Below are positions 1 through 5,648 of a stretch of 6,860 nucleotides of DNA, piece by piece. Position numbers and translations under genes: made by a program. The notes under the pieces are model-generated. The model was not told where the DNA came from. It was given only the letters and a program-made list of their open reading frames with translations, and searched no databases. The first letter of the stretch is position 1. Each line of letters begins with the position of its first letter. The DNA is from Spirochaetaceae bacterium (GTDB taxonomy: Bacteria; Spirochaetota; Spirochaetia; DSM-27196; SKKC01), in NCBI GenBank assembly GCA_003554375.1, contig PWGF01000437.1, positions 1-6,860 on the forward strand, in the 5' to 3' direction.

Positions 1-2385
1 GGCGCCGTCCGAACGGCGCGAGACGGACCGGACGGCCTGGCGGACCTGATCCTCGGTTATCATCCCTTGGGTGAGGCGGGGCAGCTTCACGAGCGGCATA
101 TTCCGGAACATCTCCGTTTCCGCCGCGCCGGCTGCCTGGAACGTCTGTTGTAACTGAGGAGGAATCATCGCCTCGAGCAACTCCCGGCCTTGGGGATGCG
201 CAAGCCATTCGTTTAGCGTGCTCCGCTCGGTGAGCGGTGGCCGCACCGGCTCTGCCGGAACTACGGTGACGGAGACCGCCCCACGGATATCCTGCGACGA
301 GCTTCCAACGTGGAGCCGGTACTCTCCGCCCTGACACACCCATCCGCTCACCTCGGGATCCCAATACCGGAATGCTTCACCCTCGACGACGAGCACCGCT
401 TCGCGCTCATCGCCGGCGGAAACCCTAAGCTTCGTGAAAGCCGCAAGCTCCTTCGGAGGGCGTGCACAGCGACACTCAGGAGCCTCCACATAGAGCTGGA
501 CTACCTCCGTCCCGTCGCGGGAGCTCTCGTTCTTGATGGGAACCCGTACGACGAGTTCCTCATCGTCGGAAGCTTCTCCCCGGTCCGCCGAAGGAGTACC
601 GTAGGTGAAGCGACTGTACGAGAGTCCGTGACCGAACGGCAGCGCAGGCTGGATCCTGCGAGCTTCATAGCCCCGATAGCCGACAAAGATCCCCTCTCCG
701 TATCGCACGTACCCTGCTTCACCAGGGTAGTTCAGGTAGCAGGGGGTATCCTCCAGCCGAACCGGCCATGTCTCCGCGAGCTTCCCCCCCGGGTTCACCG
801 CGCCGGTCACCACATCGACCAGAGCGCCCCCTCCTGCCTGTCCGGCCAACCCCGCCAGCAGGACGGAAGGCGCTTCGTCCAACCACGACGCGATTTCCAG
901 CGGAGCCCCTGCAACGATCGTCACGGCAGCTCGGGGCTGTTCGGCGCAGACTCTCCGAATAAGCTCCACCTGCCCTTTCGGGAGCTCAAGACCGGCACGA
1001 TCGAATCCCTCGCTCTCGACTGAGTCCGGCAGGCCGACGATCAGAAGCGCCGCATCGGCATCCCGCACAACCGCTGCCGCCTCCTCGATCTCCGAGACTT
1101 CGGCGGTTCCGTCCTCTCCGTATCCGCCGGCCACCTTCACTTCGGGCCTACTATCGTGGGGAAGCTTGGCGATGAGCTCTCGAAGCCCCTCCAGCACCGA
1201 CTCGACACGCGTCGCCCGAACTTTGGAGCTGCCGCCTCCTTCATATCGAGGGACCTCGGCGAAACGCCCGACGACCGCCAGGCTGGAAAACTCGCTCAGG
1301 TCGAGCGGAAGGACAGGGGCCGACGATGCACCGCGCTTCGGAGCGCGCCCGGTTCGCGTCGTACCGCGTTCCGGCGGCGGCTCGTTCTTGATAAGAACCA
1401 TGCTTTCAGCCGCGCTTCGGCGAGCAAGCTGATGGTGGCTTTCGGCCTCTTCGCCTCTTATCTCCTCAGCAGGTGTCTCTCGAACTCGGCCGGCGGGACG
1501 CCCTTCCGCGCATTCAGCCGCCCGCAACGCCAGTCGTACCATCGAAAGCGCCCGCCGGTTGAGCGTCTCCTCGGAAAGCCGACCGTCACGCACCGCCTGC
1601 GCCACGGCGTCATCGTTCTTCGAGGACGGACCGGGCATCTCGAGGTCCAGACCGGAAGCGACGGCTTTGACTCGGTCGTACACGGCCATCCAGTCTGATA
1701 CCACAACCCCTGGATACTCCCAGGCGCCGCGTAGAATCTCCTCCAAGAGCTCTTCGTGCTCACAAGCGAAGTGTCCATTGACCTGGTTGTACGCCGCCAT
1801 CACAGCCCACGGCTGCGCCAGCCGCACAATCCGCTCGAACGCCCGAAGGTAGATCTCCCGAAGGGGACGTTCGTCCACGCGAACGTCAATGGTCATCCTC
1901 TGGTACTCACTGTTGTTACAGGCGAAATGCTTGACGGTCGCCCCGACTCCTACATGCTGAGCTCCCCGAACGAACGCAGCACCGAGCTCGCCGGCAAGGA
2001 ACGGATCCTCCGAGTAATACTCGAAGTTCCGTCCGCACAGCGGGGTCCTCTTAATGTTAACCCCCGGCCCAAGCAATAGGTCCGTACCGAAAGCCCGGCA
2101 CTCCTCCGCAATCGCGGCACCCACCTCGGCCACCAGCTCCATGTCCCACGAGCCGGCAATGCAGGAAGCAGTCGGGAAGCAGGTGGCGGGCCGCGAGCTC
2201 CACGCGTTCTCCGGGTCATCCGCCGGGATTCGTAGACCGTGGGGCCCGTCGTTCATCTGGACCGAGGGAATCCCGAGGCGAGACACTGCCTCGCTGCGCC
2301 AGAACCCCGCTCCCGACCCCATAGCCGCCTTCTCCTCCATGGTGAGCCGGCTCACGAGACGTTCCGCGTGCCGCTGGTCGCTCAT
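1..2385 (-). CDS. GH3 family beta-glucosidase, C-terminus cut by window edge
   Basis: Glycoside hydrolase family 3 enzyme, expected to release glucose from the non-reducing ends of beta-glucosides or oligosaccharides. I translated the minus strand from ATG 2385-2383: 795 codons without a stop, still open at base 1. Visible GH3 landmarks are DGPHG (residues 46-50), GPGVNIKRTPLCGRNFEYYSEDP (106-128, quoted as start GPGVN and end SEDP), KHF (152-154), and VVSDW with nucleophile Asp231. The second domain (about 365-590) has ESEGFDR (457-463), where Glu459 or Glu457 is the likely acid/base. FGHGLSY (584-590) leads into a fibronectin III-like domain (about 605-710). Residues 715-795 are the helical tail seen in many cytoplasmic GH3 enzymes, so little is missing. 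No signal peptide is seen, so it probably acts in the cytoplasm on imported sugars. A Pro/Arg/Lys-rich insert (335-358) joins the first two domains. No PA14 insert is seen. The substrate cannot be fixed from sequence; beta-xylosidase activity is possible. Confidence 0.95.
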   Translation of the reverse strand, partial: MSDQRHAERLVSRLTMEEKAAMGSGAGFWRSEAVSRLGIPSVQMNDGPHGLRIPADDPENAWSSRPATCFPTASCIAGSWDMELVAEVGAAIAEECRAFGTDLLLGPGVNIKRTPLCGRNFEYYSEDPFLAGELGAAFVRGAQHVGVGATVKHFACNNSEYQRMTIDVRVDERPLREIYLRAFERIVRLAQPWAVMAAYNQVNGHFACEHEELLEEILRGAWEYPGVVVSDWMAVYDRVKAVASGLDLEMPGPSSKNDDAVAQAVRDGRLSEETLNRRALSMVRLALRAAECAEGRPAGRVRETPAEEIRGEEAESHHQLARRSAAESMVLIKNEPPPERGTTRTGRAPKRGASSAPVLPLDLSEFSSLAVVGRFAEVPRYEGGGSSKVRATRVESVLEGLRELIAKLPHDSRPEVKVAGGYGEDGTAEVSEIEEAAAVVRDADAALLIVGLPDSVESEGFDRAGLELPKGQVELIRRVCAEQPRAAVTIVAGAPLEIASWLDEAPSVLLAGLAGQAGGGALVDVVTGAVNPGGKLAETWPVRLEDTPCYLNYPGEAGYVRYGEGIFVGYRGYEARRIQPALPFGHGLSYSRFTYGTPSADRGEASDDEELVVRVPIKNESSRDGTEVVQLYVEAPECRCARPPKELAAFTKLRVSAGDEREAVLVVEGEAFRYWDPEVSGWVCQGGEYRLHVGSSSQDIRGAVSVTVVPAEPVRPPLTERSTLNEWLAHPQGRELLEAMIPPQLQQTFQAAGAAETEMFRNMPLVKLPRLTQGMITEDQVRQAVRSVSRRSDGA

Positions 2386-2394
2386 AGCCTTAAG

Positions 2395-2401
2395 TCCTCC
2401 T
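2395..2401 (-). promoter_or_regulatory. Shine-Dalgarno site of the GH3 gene
   Basis: On the minus strand the sequence AGGAGGA lies 9 bases before the ATG at 2385. This near-perfect site fixes the start of the GH3 gene. Confidence 0.85.
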
Positions 2402-2470
2402 GTCTTCGCGGCGTTAAGGTAGCCTGGCGCGTTCCTCGCTCGGCCACCGCCGCCGATCATCTTCGCGCAC

Positions 2471-2499
2471 AGAATAGCGTACGCTCCCCACCGGCACAA
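2471..2499 (-). promoter_or_regulatory. possible sigma-70-type promoter of the GH3 gene
   Basis: Read on the minus strand, TTGTGC (2499-2494) and TATTCT (2476-2471) are separated by exactly 17 bases and match 7 of 12 consensus positions. Transcription would start near 2464 and give a leader of about 80 bases before the GH3 start. The match is moderate and rests on sequence alone. Confidence 0.3.
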
Positions 2500-2518
2500 C
2501 CGAACGAGCGGACGCTCG
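2476..2518. other. two palindromes in the divergent intergenic gap, possible operators
   Basis: AGCGTACGCT (2476-2485) is a perfect 10-base palindrome inside the spacer of the candidate GH3 promoter. CGAGCG-GA-CGCTCG (2505-2518) is a 6-base inverted repeat just upstream of its -35 element. Their placement would suit a regulator shared by the two divergent sugar genes, but short GC-rich palindromes also occur by chance. The rest of the 276-base gap (2386-2661) shows no gene and no clear plus-strand promoter. Confidence 0.25.
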
Positions 2519-2661
2519 AAGCGCGTGCCTGGACTAGGGCCAACGCAGGTGGACATTGCAGAAGGAAGCGCGGCGGCGAATGCCATCCTTGGCGTTTGCC
2601 CTCCGGCGCCGCCGAGTTCGCTGGTGACGGACACGGCGGACGGAACGCAGCCATCGAAGTC

Positions 2662-4053
2662 ATGACGGATTCCGAAGAGGCAATCGGCCTCGGTTTCGAT
2701 CACGATCCCGACTCCCCCGAGCACCTCTCGGTCGCCGACGATCGCCTCTCGGTGCGGTTCAGCGCTAACCGCAATGCGGTCGATTCGGCGGTCGTAGTCT
2801 ACGACGGAGGGTAAGAGTCCGAGATGCACCACCAGCTGACGGGCAGAGCTTCCGAGCGCCGGCGCGCGTCCGTTCCGCGCGAGGTCGAACAGTACGAGAT
2901 CCGCGTAACCGAGCTCGACGGGACCGAGCAGACTTTTGGAAGCTATGACGTGCGTGCCAACCTCTTTGCCGAGATCGAATGGGTTGGGGAGTCAGTCGGA
3001 TACCAGATCTTCCCCGAGCGCTTTGCCGAGGGCAATCCCGATCTAAACGAGCACGCCTTGGAGACCGACTCGTACCACTACAAGCACCCGGATTACTGGG
3101 AGTGGCCGGCCGAGCCCTTCTTGGAGGATGATTGGTACGGCGAGGCAACCGGTCTCCACTGCTGTCATCAGTGCTTTGGGGGAGATATAGAAGGGATCAT
3201 CGATAACCTGGACTACCTGGAAGATCTCGGAGTAACCCTCCCCTATCTCAATCCGATCCTCGAGTCCGGCGAGCGGGTACACGCCGGCAATCCGGACGAC
3301 TATGACAGCTGGTGGAACACCGGCAATCTCCCCAAGCTGGAGACCCGGCACGATGAAGTCTTCGAGCATCTGATCGATGTGGCCCGCCACTGGGCTGAAT
3401 TTGGCTTTGACGGGGCCCGAATCGATGTCCCGAACGAGATCGTGAACCGAGAGGGGTTCTTCGGCGCCCTGCGCCAAGAGCTGCGGACGGTCGACCCCGA
3501 CCACTACATCGTCGGTGAGATCCGGGGACGCGATGCGTCGTGGCTACAGGGAGACCAGTTCGGCTCGCTCATGAACTACGCCGTAGGTCAGCAGGCCGTA
3601 GAGCGCTTCGCGGCGGGGGCCGCGGACGACAATACCGCAGCTGCGCTCCTCTACGCGCTTCCCGGCACTCCCATCACCTACGTGGGAGACGAGATGGGCT
3701 TCCTCGGCGAAGGCGAAGGTCCGGAGGAAGAAAACCGCTTCGCGCTGCAGTGGGACGACATCCACCAGCCTACGCGCGAGCACTACCAGAAGCTGGGGGA
3801 GCTCAAGCATTCCATCGAGGCTTTCGATAGCGCGGTGATCCGTGACTTCGACGCGTGGTACTCGATTCTCTCCTTCATGCGCGGCGAGCCTGACAGCGAG
3901 GGCGAGATGCTTGCCCTCTTCAATAACCCGCTTCAGAATGCCAAGATCGTCGAGCTCCCGGCCGGAACGTGGGAGGATGCCGCCTCACGCGAAGAGCACC
4001 CCGGGACCATCGATGTGAAGCCCACGCGGTGGCGCTACCTGGTGCGTCAGTAG
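2662..4053 (+). pseudogene. broken GH13 alpha-glucosidase/alpha-amylase-like gene
   Basis: GH13 enzymes cleave alpha-glucosidic bonds of starch- or maltose-type sugars. The frame starts at ATG 2662 with a weak RBS, and meets TAA at 2812-2814 (codon 51) after VVVYDGG. The same frame continues from ATG 2824 for 409 codons, and the text on both sides reads as one beta-sandwich N-domain typical of this GH13 group. In the downstream numbering, YQIFPERF (60-67), CCHQCFGGD (113-121) and LGVTLPYLNPI (135-145) begin the barrel. GARIDVPNE (197-205) carries nucleophile Asp201 and VGEI (230-233) carries acid/base Glu232. LYALPGTP (276-283) and the C-terminal beta domain follow. Two stretches are missing. 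The segment with block I (DxxxNH) should lie between residues 149 and 160. The segment with block IV (the NHD/SHDT Asp) should lie near 263-272. About 464 codons compare with the usual 580-620. I infer loss of function; a non-catalytic product from ATG 2824 is the alternative. Confidence 0.8.
2806..2826 (+). promoter_or_regulatory. possible translation restart site after the premature stop
   Basis: GGAGGG (2806-2811) is followed directly by the in-frame TAA (2812-2814) and, 12 bases after the purine run, by ATG 2824. Ribosomes ending at the TAA, or binding anew, could start the 409-residue frame here. The spacing is rather long, and the GGAGGG also encodes the Gly-Gly before the stop, so it may be accidental. 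Confidence 0.3.
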
Positions 4054-4064
4054 GCGGTCGGCGG

Positions 4065-4087
4065 GCGCCACCGTCCGTCGGTGGCGC
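4065..4087 (+). terminator. strong hairpin just after the GH13 frame
   Basis: GCGCCACCG (4065-4073) and CGGTGGCGC (4079-4087) form a perfect 9-base stem around a 5-base loop, beginning 11 bases after the TAG at 4051-4053. No T-run follows, so it is not a classical intrinsic terminator. It may still end transcription or protect the 3' end of the GH13 transcript. Confidence 0.45.
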
Positions 4088-4138
4088 GGTGCCCACAGGC
4101 GCCTCGAGCTCCCGCACCGGAGTAGGCACATTCGAAAG

Positions 4139-4166
4139 CGCACCACTGGGTATTCCCGGTGGTGCG
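4139..4166. repeat. second strong hairpin between GH13 and the thiamine operon
   Basis: CGCACCACTGGG (4139-4150) and CCCGGTGGTGCG (4155-4166) pair over 12 positions, with one T-G wobble and a TATT loop. No T-run follows on the plus strand. It could insulate the thiamine operon from upstream transcription or be a DNA-level site. It directly precedes a TACAAT sequence at 4177. Confidence 0.5.
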
Positions 4167-4176
4167 ACCACTCCTA

Positions 4177-4182
4177 TACAAT
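4177..4182 (+). promoter_or_regulatory. candidate -10 element upstream of the aptamer
   Basis: TACAAT matches 5 of 6 bases of the -10 consensus, but no good -35 lies at 16-18 bases because hairpin 4139-4166 occupies that place. If used, the transcript would start near 4189 and include the P3-like hairpin at 4201-4217. Confidence 0.25.
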
Positions 4183-4240
4183 TCTCCGGCCGGCTACGCT
4201 CTTTTTGGCACAAAAGGCTGGCACCTACTTGACCGGAGAG
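4182..4240 (+). other. structured element with a P3-like hairpin, possible aptamer relic
   Basis: An outer helix pairs 4182-4189 (TTCTCCGG) with 4233-4240 (CCGGAGAG), 7 Watson-Crick pairs plus one wobble. Inside it, CTTTTTG (4201-4207) pairs with CAAAAGG (4211-4217) around GCA. The 20 bases 4201-4220 match aptamer bases 4280-4299 at 17 positions. Two of the three differences (4206 and 4212) form a compensatory pair change. The TPP core CTGAGA and the P4/P5 arm are not present here, so this is not a working TPP aptamer. Confidence 0.35.
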
Positions 4241-4258
4241 GCAAGCCAGGCCTACCTT
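4229..4258 (+). promoter_or_regulatory. candidate promoter of the thiBP operon
   Basis: TTGACC (4229-4234) matches 5 of 6 bases of a -35 element. TACCTT (4253-4258), 18 bases further on, is a weak -10 with 3 of 6 matches. The start would fall near 4265, exactly where the TPP aptamer begins, and that position is the main support. Confidence 0.4.
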
Positions 4259-4264
4259 AGAGGC

Positions 4265-4350
4265 GCGTACGATGGGGTGCTTTTCGACACGAAAGGCTGA
4301 GAACATACCCATGAACCTGATCCGGATAATACCGGCGTAGGAAGTACCGT
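4265..4350 (+). promoter_or_regulatory. TPP riboswitch aptamer (THI element)
   Basis: Conserved RNA that binds thiamine pyrophosphate and controls thiamine genes. Seen directly: the core CTGAGA at 4297-4302, GAACCTGATC at 4313-4322, GGATAATACC at 4324-4333 and GCGTAGGAA at 4335-4343. Helices read as P1 GTAC/GTAC (4267-4270 with 4344-4347), P2 ATGGG/CCCAT (4272-4276 with 4308-4312), P3 CTTTTCG/CGAAAGG (4280-4286 with 4290-4296), P4 CCT/AGG (4316-4318 with 4339-4341) and P5 CCGG/CCGG (4322-4325 with 4332-4335). It stands about 175 bases upstream of thiB in the same direction, so it should repress thiBP when TPP is plentiful. P1 is short. Its 3' strand could instead join GTAC 4363-4366, with GGAA 4340-4343 pairing TTCC 4370-4373, a possible ligand-free fold. 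Confidence 0.97.
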
Positions 4351-4392
4351 TTCGCTTACTGCGTACGCCTTCCCATTGGTTCATAGCCGTAG

Positions 4393-4446
4393 CTGCGTGT
4401 GCCGCGCCGGCTATTTCGGCACGGTGCCAAAAGCGTGCGCACGCAG
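4393..4446 (+). other. large hairpin in the thiB leader, between aptamer and SD
   Basis: CTGCGTGTGC (4393-4402) pairs with GCGCACGCAG (4437-4446) over 10 positions with one wobble. Inside is a smaller stem, GCCG (4406-4409) with CGGC (4417-4420). No T-run follows, so it is unlikely to be a terminator. It may fold away the linker and bring the aptamer near the anti-SD region. Confidence 0.55.
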
Positions 4447-4482
4447 AGGCCGGTTATTCTGGTACTCAACTCAGAGTTCGTC

Positions 4483-4518
4483 GGAAGCACCTCCAGATAA
4501 CTATCACTCAGGAGGTGT
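4483..4518 (+). promoter_or_regulatory. SD-sequestering helix, translational expression platform of thiB
   Basis: The Shine-Dalgarno AGGAGGT (4510-4516) lies 7 bases before ATG 4524. CACCTCC (4488-4494) is the exact complement of GGAGGTG (4511-4517), giving a 7-pair hairpin with a 16-base loop that hides the SD. The anti-SD segment 4483-4493 can also pair with aptamer bases 4274-4284 (8 Watson-Crick pairs and 3 G-T wobbles). That pairing would compete with P2 and P3. TPP binding would therefore free the anti-SD and shut off translation. Confidence 0.7.
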
Positions 4519-4523
4519 GCACT

Positions 4524-5648
4524 ATGTACCAACCCCGCAGTTTCAGCCCAGGGAGGCGCAACAGCAGCCGTTCGAACGGCCGGTTCGGACGCCTCACGGC
4601 ACGTGCCCGGCGGTCCGGCCGCGGCACGCGCACAGTTCTCACGCTTGCAATAGCCGTCTTATCACTCCTGATCGCGGGTACGCCTCTTTTCGCCGCCGGC
4701 GTCCAAGAGGAGGAGCCCGACCAGCTCACCGTATACACGTACGACGCGTTTCCTGAGGTATTGGAAGATCTCATCGTCGAGCACTTCGAGGCCGAGTACG
4801 GGATCGCAGTGGATCTTCAGCGCCAGGCGGATACCGGAGGGTTGTACAACCAGCTCTTCTTGGAGCGGAACAATCCGCAGGCAGACGTGGCAATCGGCCT
4901 CGACACGACCTACCTCGGTCAGGTGATTAAGGACGAGCTCCTAGAGCCTTACAAGCCCGAGCGTGCCGACGCCATTCCCGAGAACCTGATCGTCGACGAG
5001 CAGTTTCGCGCCATTCCGTTCGACTACGGCGGCATCGTCCTCAACTATGACAGCGAGGCAATCGATACACCGCCGACGGACTGGGACGACCTCACCGACG
5101 AACGCTTTCGGGACAGTATCATCGTCATGAACCCGAACACTTCCTCACCGGGCCGGAATTTCCTGCTTCATACGATCTACGAGTTCGGGGAAGATGGATT
5201 CTTGGACTACTGGGAGCGCCTCGCGCCGAATATTCTTACCGTGACTCCCGGCTGGTCGGAAGGCTATGGCCTCTATACGGAAGGCGAAGCTCCCATCGTG
5301 TTGAGCTATGAGACCTCGCCCGCGTTCCACATCGAGTTCGAAGACGAAGACCGATACCGCCCGCTGATCTTCAACGATGAAGCGTTCTATCAGATCGAGG
5401 TGATGGGCATCGTCCGCGGAACCCAGCGTCGAGAGGCGGCGGAGAAGCTCATCGAGTACGTGCTCAGCGAGGAGTTCCAACAGGAAATCCCGCTCAGCCA
5501 GTTCATGTATCCGGTCCGCGAAGATATCGAACTGCCGGCGAGCTTCGGCCAAATCGACCGCGCCGAGCGTTCAGTCTCCCTTGATCCGAGCCGGGTAGCT
5601 GAGAACATCGATGACTGGCTACAGGCGTGGGAAGACGTGATGCGATGA
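4524..5648 (+). CDS. thiB: thiamine/TPP ABC transporter substrate-binding protein
   Basis: Binds thiamine and its phosphates outside the inner membrane and delivers them to the ThiP permease. It is 374 residues from ATG 4524, chosen over GTG 4515 because that GTG overlaps the SD AGGAGGT at 4510-4516. Residues 1-36 are an unusually long Arg-rich n-region, followed by a hydrophobic core (38-53) and likely cleavage near Ala57-Gly59. No lipobox Cys is seen. The mature part starts with LTVYTYDAFPEV (68-79), the typical ThiB opening. NPNTSSPGRNFL (203-214) and LSYETSPAFH (260-269) correspond to the family's ligand-binding segments. The length is about 45 residues above E. coli ThiB, mostly because of the leader peptide. 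The product is rich in Asp and Glu. The TPP riboswitch upstream and thiP downstream confirm the role over other iron- or polyamine-binding relatives. Confidence 0.95.
   Translation: MYQPRSFSPGRRNSSRSNGRFGRLTARARRSGRGTRTVLTLAIAVLSLLIAGTPLFAAGVQEEEPDQLTVYTYDAFPEVLEDLIVEHFEAEYGIAVDLQRQADTGGLYNQLFLERNNPQADVAIGLDTTYLGQVIKDELLEPYKPERADAIPENLIVDEQFRAIPFDYGGIVLNYDSEAIDTPPTDWDDLTDERFRDSIIVMNPNTSSPGRNFLLHTIYEFGEDGFLDYWERLAPNILTVTPGWSEGYGLYTEGEAPIVLSYETSPAFHIEFEDEDRYRPLIFNDEAFYQIEVMGIVRGTQRREAAEKLIEYVLSEEFQQEIPLSQFMYPVREDIELPASFGQIDRAERSVSLDPSRVAENIDDWLQAWEDVMR

Noticed and set aside
310..1698. Plus-strand open frames at 310-1023 and 1156-1698
   Set aside because: They lie opposite the GH3 gene, whose motifs and frame run unbroken through the region; they are antisense shadows of GC-rich codons.
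2239..2661. Upstream extension of the GH13 frame to ATG 2239
   Set aside because: Up to 2385 it overlaps the GH3 start in antisense. The part from 2386 to 2661 reads as random basic sequence, and GH13-like text begins only after ATG 2662.
2800..2830. Frameshift as the cause of the split GH13 gene
   Set aside because: ATG 2662, TAA 2812 and ATG 2824 are all in the same frame, so the lesion is a stop codon and not a frameshift.
4361..4368. Palindrome GCGTACGC, also at 2477-2484, as a shared operator
   Set aside because: An 8-base GC-rich palindrome occurring twice in about 7 kb is not convincing, and the flanks differ.
3920..4384. Minus-strand frame of 154 codons over the GH13 end and thi leader
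   Set aside because: It crosses the conserved TPP aptamer in antisense and has no family-like motif.
4515..4523. GTG 4515 as the thiB start
   Set aside because: It overlaps the Shine-Dalgarno AGGAGGT itself, which is correctly spaced for ATG 4524.
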